Part shown: positions 15,539-24,345 of the stretch, one piece after another | Layout of the letters: every line of letters starts with the position of its first letter | Position numbering within the stretch: the stretch's first letter is position 1 | Source: Candidatus Dadabacteria bacterium | GTDB lineage: Bacteria; Desulfobacterota_D; UBA1144; Nemesobacterales; Nemesobacteraceae | NCBI GenBank assembly: GCA_028823955.1 | Contig: JAPPFE010000032.1 | Coordinates: 1 to 48,891 of the forward strand | Direction of reading: 5' to 3' | DNA: 48,891 nt | The notes under the pieces: model-generated | The model's database searches: none | The model's input: only the letters and a program-made list of their open reading frames with translations | Told to the model about the DNA's origin: nothing | Made by a program: the position numbers and the translations under genes

Positions 15539-18500
15539 ATGAGAATTAAAGCACTTGAAATAGCAGGTTTTAAATCTTTTTACCTGAAGACGAGAATAGA
15601 CTTCTCCGAGGGTATAACCGCGATAGTCGGTCCCAACGGCTGCGGAAAATCCAACATTCTCGACGCCATCAGGTGGGTAATCGGCGAACACAACCCGAGA
15701 CAGCTGCGCGCGGGGGGCATGGAAGACGTTATCTCCAACGGGAGCGCCGAGCTCAAGCCCCTGGGCATGGCCGACGTGTCCCTGGTCCTTGAGGAGGTCG
15801 AGGGCTTCGGTTTTGAGGAAGTCAGAATCCGGAGGAAACTTTACCGCTCGGGAGAGAGCGAATACAGCATAAACGGGGTCAAGTGCCGCCTCAAGGACAT
15901 AACCGAGATGCTTCTTGACACCGGAATGGGTGCGAGGGCCTATTCGATTGTCGAACAGGGCCAGGTCGAATCCTTCATACTTTCGAAGCCCGATGAGAAA
16001 AGAAAGTTCATAGAGGAAGTCGCGGGGATCGAGAAGTACAAGCTCAGAAGAAAGGAAACCAGAAGCAGGATAGAGTCGACCAGGGAGAACCTCTCCCGCG
16101 TCCTTGATATGAAGCGCGAGGTTTCGGACCGTATTGAGTCCGTGGCGCTTCAGGCAAAGCGCGCCAGAGAGTACGAGGAGCTCACCGGGCGGGCCCGCTC
16201 GCTTGAATTTGATGTTCTCTCGGCCAAGCTCTCGGACTCGCAGCAGCGCAAGGAAGCGCTTCTTGAAAAAAAGCTCGGGGCGGAACAGTTTGTCCGCTCG
16301 GCAGATACCGAGCTTGAGCAAAAGCGCGGGCTGCTTCAAGAGGCGAAGGAGAAAAACTCCGTTTCGGGCCAGGATCTGGGGTCCCTTGAGAAGGAGATCT
16401 ACGAGCTTCGGGCGCAGAAAAGGGAAAACGAGTACCGCAGGGCCTCGATCGAACGGGAGATCGCCGGGATTTCAAGCTACGTAACGAACATTGAAGCCGA
16501 GATAGAGAGCCTCGGGCGCGAAGTTTCGGAGATGGAGGAGAGAAGCAGCCGCGCCGGGCTCCAGTCAGAAGAACTTAAAACCACGCGTCTTTCCGCTTCA
16601 GAGGAGATTTCGCGCGAGGAACAGAACCTTGTGACCTTAAAAAGCGAATGGGAACAGAACAAAAAGGAACTTGAGGAAACTGCAGACCTGGTCTCTGACG
16701 TGATGACCAGAAGAAGCTCGCTTGGAAGCACGATAGGCGCTTTCTCAAAGGAGCTTGAGGAGCTTGAGGAGAAAAAAGAGGTGCTTGAGGGGGAGGTTTC
16801 CGCCTTGGGACTTGAAAAACTCGAGTGCGAGAAAAGACTTGCTTCGCTCCGCCGCCGGGAAGGGGAAATAAAAGACGAATTTACCTCGGCCACCAAAGAA
16901 AAAGAAGAAATCGATTCGCGTCTTTACGATCTCAGGGTTGAGCATGAGAAAAAACTCGGCGAACTGAGGGGTCTTGAAGGCAGGAAAAAAGACTGCGTCT
17001 CCAGGGTGGAGGCCCTTAACAAAATACAGAGCAACTACGAATGGCTTCCTGACGCCACGCGCAAGTTCGTGCTCGAGCGCAAGCAGAGGGGCGTGCTGGG
17101 GGTTGTTTCCGATTTCGTTTCCGTCCCGAGAAACTACGAAAGAGCGGTCGAGGCGGCCTTCGGGGAAAAACTCAACTGGATAGTGGTCGAAGGGAGCACG
17201 GAGGCGGTCGCCGCGGTCGAGCTCCTAAGGGAGTTTGACGCGGGAAGGGGAACCTTCATACCGGCAACCGAACGGTTCGCGGCAAACGGCTCGGCAAACG
17301 GAAACGGCAGGGCCAGCGGAAACGGCAAGCCGGATGCGACCTCCCTTAACAGCCTCCTTGACGTGAAAGTGATAGAGAAAAGCCTTGTTGACTCGATGCT
17401 GCAGGAAGTTTACGTCACTTCCGATCTGCGGGAAGCCATCAGGCTTAAGGACCGGACGGGAAACGGCGCGTGCTTCGCCACCCTCGAGGGAGACTACGTC
17501 GATTCCCAAGGGGCCGTGACGGGCGGAAAATCCCTGGCAGGGGTGTTTGAGAGAAAAAGGGAAATCAAGGAGCTTGAGGGGCAGACGCAGACCCTTTTGG
17601 CCGACATAGAGAAACTGGAATCTGTCTGCAGGACGCTTAGAGAGGAGATGGATGCGCTTGAGAGCCGCCGGGGGCAGGTAGAGGAACTTCTTCGGCGCTG
17701 CGAGATAAGCTCGGTTGAGAACGCAAAGGACCGCTCGAACGCGGAGACCAGGATAGAAGAGATGGGGACGAGAATCGGGAACCTTGAGGTGCAGCGCGAC
17801 GAGCTTGAGCGCAAGCTGGGGAGCAAAAACCGCACCGTCGAGGAGATGGAGTCGCTTATAGAGCAGCTTGACGGCCAAAGAAGCGCCCTTGAATCAAAAT
17901 ACGGGGAAATCGAAAAACGGGCTCTCGGGTTTGCCGAGGAGGAAAAAGCTCTTCAGGAGAAAGTAACGAAACTCAGGATAGAGAACGCCGGGGTTCTTGA
18001 AAGGGAAAAGGCCCTTGAGCACGAGATATCGGAAGCCGAGAGAATAAAGGCGGTCATAAACGAGAAGCTTTCCCTTAGAACAAAGGATGGGGAACTTAAA
18101 AAACAGGAGAGCGAAGCGCTTGCCCTGTCGAGACGCCAGGCGGAAGAGGAGTTTGAGAAGATCTGCAGCGACCTAGGCTTAAGAGAAGAGTCCTTCGGGG
18201 AACTCAGGGAAAGGGTGTCGCACTACGCGGAGGATCTCCGCAGAAGCGAAGAGGAATTCGAGGCCGCATCACAAGAACTTTCCTCGCGAAGAGAGCGGCT
18301 TGCCTCGGCCCAGGCGCAGCTTGAGCGTGCGGAGGATGAGTTTGAGTATCTGAGCGAACGGTACGCGGAGACATTCGGCGATGCTACGCCCGATGTCTCG
18401 CAAAGCCCGAATCTCTCCCATGTTTCGATACCCGATGCGGAGAGGGAACTTAAGACGCTTCGGCGGCGCGTAGAGAATTTCGGTCCCGTGAACCTGCTCG

Positions 18501-19075
18501 CGCCCGAGGAATACGAGCAGCTTGAAGAGAGAAACGGGTTTCTCCAGCGCCAGACCGACGACCTCGCCCGGGCGCTTGATTACCTCGAAGGCGCTATAAG
18601 GAAGCTTGACAGGGAGTCAGTTTCAAGGTTCCGGGAGGCGTTTGAGACCGTAAACGGGAAATTCAGCGAAACCTTCTGCAAGCTTTTCGAAAACGGAGAG
18701 GCTCGCCTTGAGCTTACGGATCCCAGAAACCTGCTTGAAACCGGAGTGGAGGTCATGATCAGGCCCGGAGGAAAGCGCTTCCAGCCGATAAACCTGCTCT
18801 CGGGAGGGGAAAAGGCACTTTCGGCCATAGCGGTCATAATCTCCGCATGCCTGGTAAAGCCCGTTCCCTTTGTGTTCCTAGATGAAATAGACGCCGCGCT
18901 TGACGAAGTGAACACGGTGAGATTCAACAAGATCCTGAGCGAGATAGCGGCCCATTCCCAGGTTGCCGTCATCACGCATAACAGAAAAACCATGCACGAG
19001 GCCGACGCGCTTATAGGAATAACCTCGGACGGTACCGCCGCTTCGAGGGTCGTAAGCGTGAAGCTTGACGCCTGA
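15539..19075 (+). CDS. smc: Chromosome partition protein SMC
   Basis: The 1178-residue ATPase of bacterial condensin compacts and segregates the chromosome and is loaded at parS by ParB. N-terminal Walker A is GPNGCGKSNILDAIRWVIGE. Two long Glu/Lys/Arg-rich coiled coils flank the hinge (about 510-690). The C-terminal head has the ABC signature LSGGEKALSAIA and Walker B FVFLDEIDAALDEVN. I start at ATG 15539 (MRIKALEIAGFKSF, the family's standard N-terminus). GTG 15506 would add 11 residues with no homology, and neither has a clear ribosome site. The hinge holds a Gly/Asn-rich tract at about residues 580-600. secA follows in the same orientation. Confidence 0.97.
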   Translation: MRIKALEIAGFKSFYLKTRIDFSEGITAIVGPNGCGKSNILDAIRWVIGEHNPRQLRAGGMEDVISNGSAELKPLGMADVSLVLEEVEGFGFEEVRIRRKLYRSGESEYSINGVKCRLKDITEMLLDTGMGARAYSIVEQGQVESFILSKPDEKRKFIEEVAGIEKYKLRRKETRSRIESTRENLSRVLDMKREVSDRIESVALQAKRAREYEELTGRARSLEFDVLSAKLSDSQQRKEALLEKKLGAEQFVRSADTELEQKRGLLQEAKEKNSVSGQDLGSLEKEIYELRAQKRENEYRRASIEREIAGISSYVTNIEAEIESLGREVSEMEERSSRAGLQSEELKTTRLSASEEISREEQNLVTLKSEWEQNKKELEETADLVSDVMTRRSSLGSTIGAFSKELEELEEKKEVLEGEVSALGLEKLECEKRLASLRRREGEIKDEFTSATKEKEEIDSRLYDLRVEHEKKLGELRGLEGRKKDCVSRVEALNKIQSNYEWLPDATRKFVLERKQRGVLGVVSDFVSVPRNYERAVEAAFGEKLNWIVVEGSTEAVAAVELLREFDAGRGTFIPATERFAANGSANGNGRASGNGKPDATSLNSLLDVKVIEKSLVDSMLQEVYVTSDLREAIRLKDRTGNGACFATLEGDYVDSQGAVTGGKSLAGVFERKREIKELEGQTQTLLADIEKLESVCRTLREEMDALESRRGQVEELLRRCEISSVENAKDRSNAETRIEEMGTRIGNLEVQRDELERKLGSKNRTVEEMESLIEQLDGQRSALESKYGEIEKRALGFAEEEKALQEKVTKLRIENAGVLEREKALEHEISEAERIKAVINEKLSLRTKDGELKKQESEALALSRRQAEEEFEKICSDLGLREESFGELRERVSHYAEDLRRSEEEFEAASQELSSRRERLASAQAQLERAEDEFEYLSERYAETFGDATPDVSQSPNLSHVSIPDAERELKTLRRRVENFGPVNLLAPEEYEQLEERNGFLQRQTDDLARALDYLEGAIRKLDRESVSRFREAFETVNGKFSETFCKLFENGEARLELTDPRNLLETGVEVMIRPGGKRFQPINLLSGGEKALSAIAVIISACLVKPVPFVFLDEIDAALDEVNTVRFNKILSEIAAHSQVAVITHNRKTMHEADALIGITSDGTAASRVVSVKLDA

Positions 19076-19130
19076 AGCCAGAAAGTTCTTGTCTATTTCC
19101 CACGGATTATTAGACTGTTTTAGGAGAGCT

Positions 19131-19151
19131 GTTCCCGGACGTTCCGGGAAC
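19131..19151 (+). promoter_or_regulatory. Strong hairpin in the smc-secA intergenic leader
   Basis: gttcccgga-cgt-tccgggaac is a perfect 9-bp stem with a 3-base loop, 30 bp before secA and 10 bp before its aaaggag ribosome site. There is no T-run, so it is not a terminator. It could control secA translation or mRNA stability. It resembles the ttcccgaccgggaa palindrome upstream of smc. Confidence 0.5.
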
Positions 19152-19179
19152 CGTTAGCTAAAGGAGACCGCTTCGGCGC

Positions 19180-22035
19180 ATGATTTCTTACGTCCTGAAA
19201 AAGATAGTCGGCTCGCAGAACGAAAGAGAGGTGAAGAAGCTCGGCGTTCTGGCAGAAAGGATAAACGACCTTGAAGAAACGCTGGTTAAGGTTCCCACGG
19301 CGGAACTTCGCGCAAAGACCTCGCAATTCCGGGAACTGATACACTCCCGTCTCGGCACAAACGGAAGCCCGTCCGACGAGAAGTATTTCGCTGAGATGGA
19401 GAGGGCTCTTGAGGATGTCCTGCCGGAGGCGTTCGCCGCCGTGAGGGAAGCGTCGAGAAGAACGATAGCCATGAGGCATTTCGACGTTCAGATGATAGGG
19501 GGGATGGTTCTTCACAGAGGCAGAATAGCCGAGATGAGAACCGGGGAAGGAAAAACGCTGGTCGCCGTCCTGCCCCTTTACCTAAACGCCCTCACCGGGC
19601 TCGGCTCCCACCTTATCACCGTAAACGATTACCTAGCCGCCAGGGATGCCACCTGGATGTCGCCGATTTTTATGGTCCTGGACATGAAGGTGGGAGTTAT
19701 AAATCACGATGCCTCCTACGTGCTTGCCTGGGAGGATCCCAAGCGGGCCGAAGAGTCGGTAGAGAAAAACCTGACCGCGTGGCCAAACGAGTATCTGGCA
19801 AACGACGTTCTTCCCGAAAAAAACCTCGACATCATAAATTCCTTCAAGACCTGCCTCGAGCCTTCAACCAGGCAGGATTCCTATCAGGCGGACGTTACCT
19901 ACGGAACCAACAACGAGTTCGGTTTCGACTATTTGCGCGACAACATGAAGTTCTCCCTTGAGAGCTACGTTCAGCGCGGCCACAATTTCGCCATAGTGGA
20001 CGAGGTCGACAGCATTCTCATAGACGAGGCGAGAACCCCGCTTATAATCTCGGGGCCTTCGGAGGACTCGACCGATCTTTACTACAAGGTGGACAAGGTG
20101 GTGAAGACGCTCTCCGGGAAAACCGATTTCACGGTGGACGAGAAAACAAGGCAGGTGGATCTTACCGAGGAGGGGGTTTCCAAGACGGAGAGGGCGCTCG
20201 ACGTCCCGAACCTCTACGACCCCGTCAACCTCAAGGTTCTCCACCACGTTAACCAGTCGCTTCGCGCCAATGCCCTTTTCAGCCTCGACGTCGACTACAT
20301 GATGCAGGACGGGAAAGTGGTGATAGTCGACGAGTTCACGGGGAGGCTCATGCCGGGGCGCAGATGGAGCGACGGGCTTCACCAGGCGGTTGAGGCCAAG
20401 GAAGGGGTGGAAATCGAAAGCGAGAACCAGACGATGGCCACCATAACGATCCAGAACTATTTCAGGATGTACAGAAAGCTTGCCGGTATGACGGGTACCG
20501 CCGACACGGAAGCGTTTGAGTTCAGCCACATATACGATCTTGACGTCACCGTGATACCGACCCACAAGCCGCTTATAAGGAAGGATTACGAAGATGTTGT
20601 CTACAGGACCGAGCGCGAGAAGTTCAACGCCGCGTGCGCTGAGATAAAGGAAATGAATTCCGCCGGCCGGCCGGTGCTTGTCGGCACATCATCGATCGAG
20701 CAGTCGGAAAAACTGGGCGCCTACCTTGAGAAGATGGGTCTTAGCCACAACGTGCTTAACGCCAAGCAGCATGGGAAAGAGGCCGAGATTGTCGCCCAGG
20801 CGGGCAGGATAGGAGCCATAACCATAGCGACCAACATGGCGGGGAGGGGAACTGACATACTGCTCGGCGGAAACCCCGAGTTCCTTGCAATGGATATTCT
20901 CAGGAAAGAGTTCAGGGTCCAGCCCGAGGAAGCAGATCCAAAGCAGTACGAGGAAGCGCTTTTCGAGGCGAAATCGATCTGCGATTCTGAAAAGGAGAAA
21001 GTTAAGGAACTCGGCGGGCTTCATATCCTTTCGGTCGAAAGACACGAGGCGAGGAGGATAGACAACCAGTTTAGGGGAAGGGCGGGAAGACAGGGAGATG
21101 ACGGATCTTCAAGATTCTATGTTTCCCTTGAAGACGACCTGATGCGCATTTTCGCCTCGGAGAGGATAACGGGTGTCATGGACAAGCTCGGGTGGGAGGA
21201 AGGAGAGCCGATTGAGCACTCGATGATAAGCAAGTCGATTGAGAACGCCCAGAAAAAGGTTGAGGGAAGGAATTTTGACATCCGCAAGCATCTCCTGAGA
21301 TACGACGATGTTCTCAACACGCAAAGAGACGTCGTCTACAGGCAGCGCCGCGAAATTCTCGAGGGCGGCGAGAGCCTGAGAGAGATGCTTTTTACGTCTT
21401 CAGAAGACATCGTTCGGGAATCCGTGGGCAGTTACCTGGCGGGGCGGGATGACCGCCCGGAATCTGATTTCTCCGAGCTCTGCGAAGTTATCGGGAGGAT
21501 TTTCGGAACGGAGATCGAGATAGAAGCCTCCGGCAAGGCGGACGGCGAAGTCATAACGGAAGAAGTTACCGGAAAACTGACCGCCGCGTACCGGGAAAAA
21601 GAGGAGAGGATAGGTTCTGAAAACCTCTCGCAGGTCGAACGCTACGTCATGCTTCAGCACATAGACTATCTCTGGAAGGATCATCTTCTTAACATGGATC
21701 ACCTGAGGGAAGGGGTGGGACTCAGGGGATATGCGCAGAAAGACCCCCTTCGGGAATACACGAAAGAGGGCTTCGACATGTTTGCCCTCATGATGGACAA
21801 GTTCAGGATGGACGTCTGCTCCAATCTTTTCAGGATACAGCCCGCGAGCGAAGAGCAGATCGAGGAACTTGAGAGAAGAAGGGAGCTTGAGGAGAAGAAA
21901 ATGGTGCTCGGGCGGGGAGAAGGGGCTGAAGAAAAGGCCAAGACCCCGGTCAGGAGAACGCAGAAGAAGGTTGGTCGGAACGACCCGTGTCCCTGTGGCA
22001 GCGGCAAGAAATACAAAAGGTGCTGCGGTCGGTGA
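19180..22035 (+). CDS. secA: Preprotein translocase ATPase SecA
   Basis: SecA drives secretory proteins through SecYEG with ATP. The 951-residue product has Walker A (MRTGEGKTLVAVLP) and VDEVDSILIDEARTPLIISGP (DEAD-like motif II). It also has the preprotein cross-linking domain and the second helicase half (TNMAGRGTDILLGGNPE, DNQFRGRAGRQGD). The helical wing/scaffold and a C-terminal SEC-C zinc motif, CPCGSGKKYKRCC, follow. Compared with E. coli there is an extra segment of about 50 residues (about 175-228) between MKVGVIN and the conserved YQADVTYGTNNEFGFDYLRDN. The ribosome site aaaggag is 13 bp upstream. A small membrane protein gene follows 22 bp downstream. Confidence 0.98.
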   Translation: MISYVLKKIVGSQNEREVKKLGVLAERINDLEETLVKVPTAELRAKTSQFRELIHSRLGTNGSPSDEKYFAEMERALEDVLPEAFAAVREASRRTIAMRHFDVQMIGGMVLHRGRIAEMRTGEGKTLVAVLPLYLNALTGLGSHLITVNDYLAARDATWMSPIFMVLDMKVGVINHDASYVLAWEDPKRAEESVEKNLTAWPNEYLANDVLPEKNLDIINSFKTCLEPSTRQDSYQADVTYGTNNEFGFDYLRDNMKFSLESYVQRGHNFAIVDEVDSILIDEARTPLIISGPSEDSTDLYYKVDKVVKTLSGKTDFTVDEKTRQVDLTEEGVSKTERALDVPNLYDPVNLKVLHHVNQSLRANALFSLDVDYMMQDGKVVIVDEFTGRLMPGRRWSDGLHQAVEAKEGVEIESENQTMATITIQNYFRMYRKLAGMTGTADTEAFEFSHIYDLDVTVIPTHKPLIRKDYEDVVYRTEREKFNAACAEIKEMNSAGRPVLVGTSSIEQSEKLGAYLEKMGLSHNVLNAKQHGKEAEIVAQAGRIGAITIATNMAGRGTDILLGGNPEFLAMDILRKEFRVQPEEADPKQYEEALFEAKSICDSEKEKVKELGGLHILSVERHEARRIDNQFRGRAGRQGDDGSSRFYVSLEDDLMRIFASERITGVMDKLGWEEGEPIEHSMISKSIENAQKKVEGRNFDIRKHLLRYDDVLNTQRDVVYRQRREILEGGESLREMLFTSSEDIVRESVGSYLAGRDDRPESDFSELCEVIGRIFGTEIEIEASGKADGEVITEEVTGKLTAAYREKEERIGSENLSQVERYVMLQHIDYLWKDHLLNMDHLREGVGLRGYAQKDPLREYTKEGFDMFALMMDKFRMDVCSNLFRIQPASEEQIEELERRRELEEKKMVLGRGEGAEEKAKTPVRRTQKKVGRNDPCPCGSGKKYKRCCGR

Positions 22036-22057
22036 TAATATTGAATAAGGTGTCTTA

Positions 22058-22324
22058 ATGGCTGGAAAAATCTACATTCGCAGGGGAAGAGTTCCGTTTT
22101 TCTCTCTTCCCTTCATTGCACTTTTCGTGGTCGTGGCCGTCTGCCTTTTCGCGTTTTTCGGCGTTCTGGCTCTGGTTGCGCTAGGAGTTCTCGGAGCAGG
22201 AGCCTCGCTTTTGAGGAAGCTGTTTCCGGGCAGGGGCAGAAAAACCGATCCCCGCGTGGGCGGACCTGGAGGGGATACCATTACCCTCGGAGAGGACGAT
22301 TACGAAATAAGGGATGCGGACTAG
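22058..22324 (+). CDS. Small hydrophobic membrane protein, unknown function
   Basis: I do not recognise this 88-residue protein. It has a basic N-terminus (MAGKIYIRRGRVPFF) and one long or two short hydrophobic segments (about 15-50: LPFIALFVVVAVCLFAFFGVL, ALVALGVLGAGASLL). A basic patch (RKLFPGRGRK) and an acidic C-terminal tail (TITLGEDDYEIRDAD) follow. The layout predicts an inner-membrane protein with both ends in the cytoplasm if two helices form. It lies 22 bp after secA in the same direction and is probably co-transcribed. Convergent with the pterin dehydratase gene. Confidence 0.7.
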   Translation: MAGKIYIRRGRVPFFSLPFIALFVVVAVCLFAFFGVLALVALGVLGAGASLLRKLFPGRGRKTDPRVGGPGGDTITLGEDDYEIRDAD

Positions 22325-22352
22325 CTTTCCCGGACGGTGCGTGGAACTCGCG

Positions 22353-22643
22353 TCAGAGCGCCTTTTCTATTTCCCCCGCCAGGCTCAGGTCTTTTTCCGT
22401 GATTCCGCCTTCGCTGTGGGTTGAAAGGGTGATGGAAACCTTGTTCCACCGTATGAGGATGTCGGGATGGTGGTCTGCCCTTTCTGAAAGAAGCGCGACC
22501 TTGTTCACAAAACCCATGGAATCGACGAAATTTCTGAGAACGAACGTCTTTTCTATTTCTTCTCCCTTCCTCTGCCAGCCCTGAAGGCCCTCGAGCGCGG
22601 AAGAAATTTCTTTTTCGGTTAAAAGTGCCATATATTTTCTCAT
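22353..22643 (-). CDS. Pterin-4a-carbinolamine dehydratase
   Basis: This 96-residue protein (92 if it starts at the second ATG, 22631, giving MALLTEKEI, which fits the family better) contains the family pattern. This includes GWQRKGEEIEKTFVLRNFVDSMGFVNKVA followed by ADHHPDI with the catalytic histidines. The SITLSTHSEGGIT.KD segment completes it. The enzyme dehydrates 4a-hydroxytetrahydropterins. In bacteria without phenylalanine hydroxylase, a role in molybdopterin or pterin recycling has been proposed. No phenylalanine hydroxylase gene is visible here. Next door, on the opposite strand, is folK, so the region has a pterin theme. No clear ribosome site for either start. Confidence 0.9.
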   Translation of the reverse strand: MRKYMALLTEKEISSALEGLQGWQRKGEEIEKTFVLRNFVDSMGFVNKVALLSERADHHPDILIRWNKVSITLSTHSEGGITEKDLSLAGEIEKAL

Positions 22644-22670
22644 TATATATTAACCGGGGGGAGTATTCCA

Positions 22671-23189
22671 TTGAGCGAACCCGAAGCTTCGCCGAACATC
22701 GTTTTCATAGGGGTCGGAGCCAATCTCGGCCCCATGCGCGAGAATTTCACCCGCGCGCTGAGGAGCATAGAAAAGCGCGCGCGCGTGGTGGCAGTGTCCT
22801 CCCTTTACGAATCGGATCCCGTGGGACCGCAGGATCAGCCGAAATTCACAAACGCTGTCGTTAAGGTGGAAACGGAACTCTCCCCTTTTGAGCTTCTTGA
22901 TTACCTCAAGACAATCGAAAAGGAGATCGGGAGAAAAAAGACGAAGAGATGGGGACCCAGAGTGATAGATCTTGACATAATCTTCTACGGAGACCTTGTA
23001 ATAAGTACGGATTCCTTGGTAATTCCTCACCCGAGGGCGCACGAAAGAAGATTTGTCTTGGAGCCTCTCCTCGAGATAGACCCGGCCGCCTGGCATCCCG
23101 CAAAGAACATGACGGTAAGGGATATCTGTTCCGGCCTCGGGGATTCGCAGGCGATTTCGAAAACCGATGGCCCCGAGGTGCTTCTCTGA
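22671..23189 (+). CDS. folK: 2-amino-4-hydroxy-6-hydroxymethyldihydropteridine pyrophosphokinase
   Basis: FolK transfers pyrophosphate from ATP to 6-hydroxymethyl-dihydropterin, a step to folate. The 172-residue protein starts at TTG behind ggggggag. It shows IGVGANLGPMRENF at the N-terminus, SSLYESDPVGPQDQPKFTNAVV, and the PROSITE-type signature RWGPRVIDLDIIFYGD with its magnesium-binding aspartates. It ends with IPHPRAHERRFVLEPLLEI. All are normal for HPPK, and there is no fusion to FolB or FolP. It is transcribed divergently from the pterin dehydratase and convergently with folD (13 bp apart), clustering C1/pterin genes. Confidence 0.94.
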   Translation: MSEPEASPNIVFIGVGANLGPMRENFTRALRSIEKRARVVAVSSLYESDPVGPQDQPKFTNAVVKVETELSPFELLDYLKTIEKEIGRKKTKRWGPRVIDLDIIFYGDLVISTDSLVIPHPRAHERRFVLEPLLEIDPAAWHPAKNMTVRDICSGLGDSQAISKTDGPEVLL

Positions 23190-23202
23190 CCCAGGTTTGG
23201 GG

Positions 23203-24060
23203 CTACTCGCCCAGCACGAATATCTCCGCCGCCTCAAGCGTGTTCCAAAGAAGCATGGTTATGGTCATCGGACCCACCCCGCCGGGAACGGGGGTTATGT
23301 AAGAGGCCTTTTCCTTTACGTCCTCAAAGTCAATGTCGCCGACGATCTTTCCGCTCTCGTTCCTGTTGATTCCGACGTCGATTAAAACCGCTCCGTCCTT
23401 TATCATCTCCTTCTTTATGAACTGCGGATCCCCTATTGCGACTATCAGTATGTCCGCCATGGTGGTTATAGACGAGAGGTTTCGAGTTTCGATATGGGCT
23501 ATGGTGACGGTGGCGTCCCTGTTAAGCATCAAGGCCGCCGCGGGTTTTCCAACTATGTTGCTTTTTCCAACGACCACTACGTGCTTGCCCAATATCTCTA
23601 TGCCGTGGTAATCGAGAATTTTTTCTATTCCGTACGGGGTGCAGGAGATGGCGCTAGGGTTTTCCTGGAACAGTTTTCCGATGTTCTCGGGATGAAACCC
23701 GTCGACATCTTTGTCAGGAGACACCGTTCTTATCACTTTTGCCGGATTCATATGGACCGGAAGGGGGAGCTGTACCAGTATGCCGTGAATCTTTTCATCC
23801 GAGTTGAGGCGCTCGATCAACGAAAGAAGCTCCTGTTCTGAGGTTTCCTCCGGAAGATTGTATTCTTCTGAAAGCATTCCACATCTTCCGCACGCCCTTC
23901 TCTTGTTCCTCACGTATATTTCGGACGCGGGATCGTCGCCGACCAGAATAGAAGCAAGACCGGGCACTACTCCCGCGCGGTCTTTAAGTTCCTGGGTCCT
24001 TCGGATGATCCATTCTTTAATGTCTTGAGAGACCTTTTTGCCATCCATGATTTTAGACAT
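23203..24060 (-). CDS. folD: Bifunctional methylenetetrahydrofolate dehydrogenase/cyclohydrolase
   Basis: FolD converts 5,10-methylene-THF to 10-formyl-THF via NADP-dependent oxidation and hydrolysis. The 285-residue protein has YVRNKRRACGRCGM, the family's Tyr-Lys active site (Y50xxxK54-like). It also has GILVQLPLPVHM, PDKDVDGFHPENIG, the Rossmann segment VVVGKSNIVGKPAAALML, and the C-terminal PVPGGVGPMTITMLLWNT. Length is normal. It starts at ATG 24060, just downstream of a region holding a MITE-like repeat. Converges with folK. Confidence 0.97.
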   Translation of the reverse strand: MSKIMDGKKVSQDIKEWIIRRTQELKDRAGVVPGLASILVGDDPASEIYVRNKRRACGRCGMLSEEYNLPEETSEQELLSLIERLNSDEKIHGILVQLPLPVHMNPAKVIRTVSPDKDVDGFHPENIGKLFQENPSAISCTPYGIEKILDYHGIEILGKHVVVVGKSNIVGKPAAALMLNRDATVTIAHIETRNLSSITTMADILIVAIGDPQFIKKEMIKDGAVLIDVGINRNESGKIVGDIDFEDVKEKASYITPVPGGVGPMTITMLLWNTLEAAEIFVLGE

Positions 24061-24154
24061 GTTCAGTTCCCTTTTTTTTTCGAAAGATGGCCGGTTGGAA
24101 AACTGTTAGTATAATCGACTCCGGCGGGTTAATCCATATTGGACCGGATTTATC

Positions 24155-24244
24155 TAGATAGTGTCTGCCGGAAGAACCTTTAGAAAATCAGCAATATTCT
24201 GTTCTATTTCAATGAGTTAGGTCTTTTCTGACAGACACTGTTTA
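24155..24244. mobile_element. MITE-like element with imperfect terminal inverted repeats
   Basis: The left end tagatagtgtctgccgga (24155-24172) and the inverse of the right end (24227-24244, taaacagtgtctgtcaga) match at 14 of 18 positions, around about 54 bp of non-coding sequence. The left end also matches a single site at 15143. Such short non-coding elements usually derive from insertion sequences. I could not see target duplications. Confidence 0.5.
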
Positions 24245-24345
24245 GGCGACCGGCCCATCCATCTTCCAATTCGTTCCGGCGGGAATTACGGATAACGCCC
24301 TGAAGGGCGGTAGGCCCGATCAGCGGCGAACCCCGGGAACCGTTA

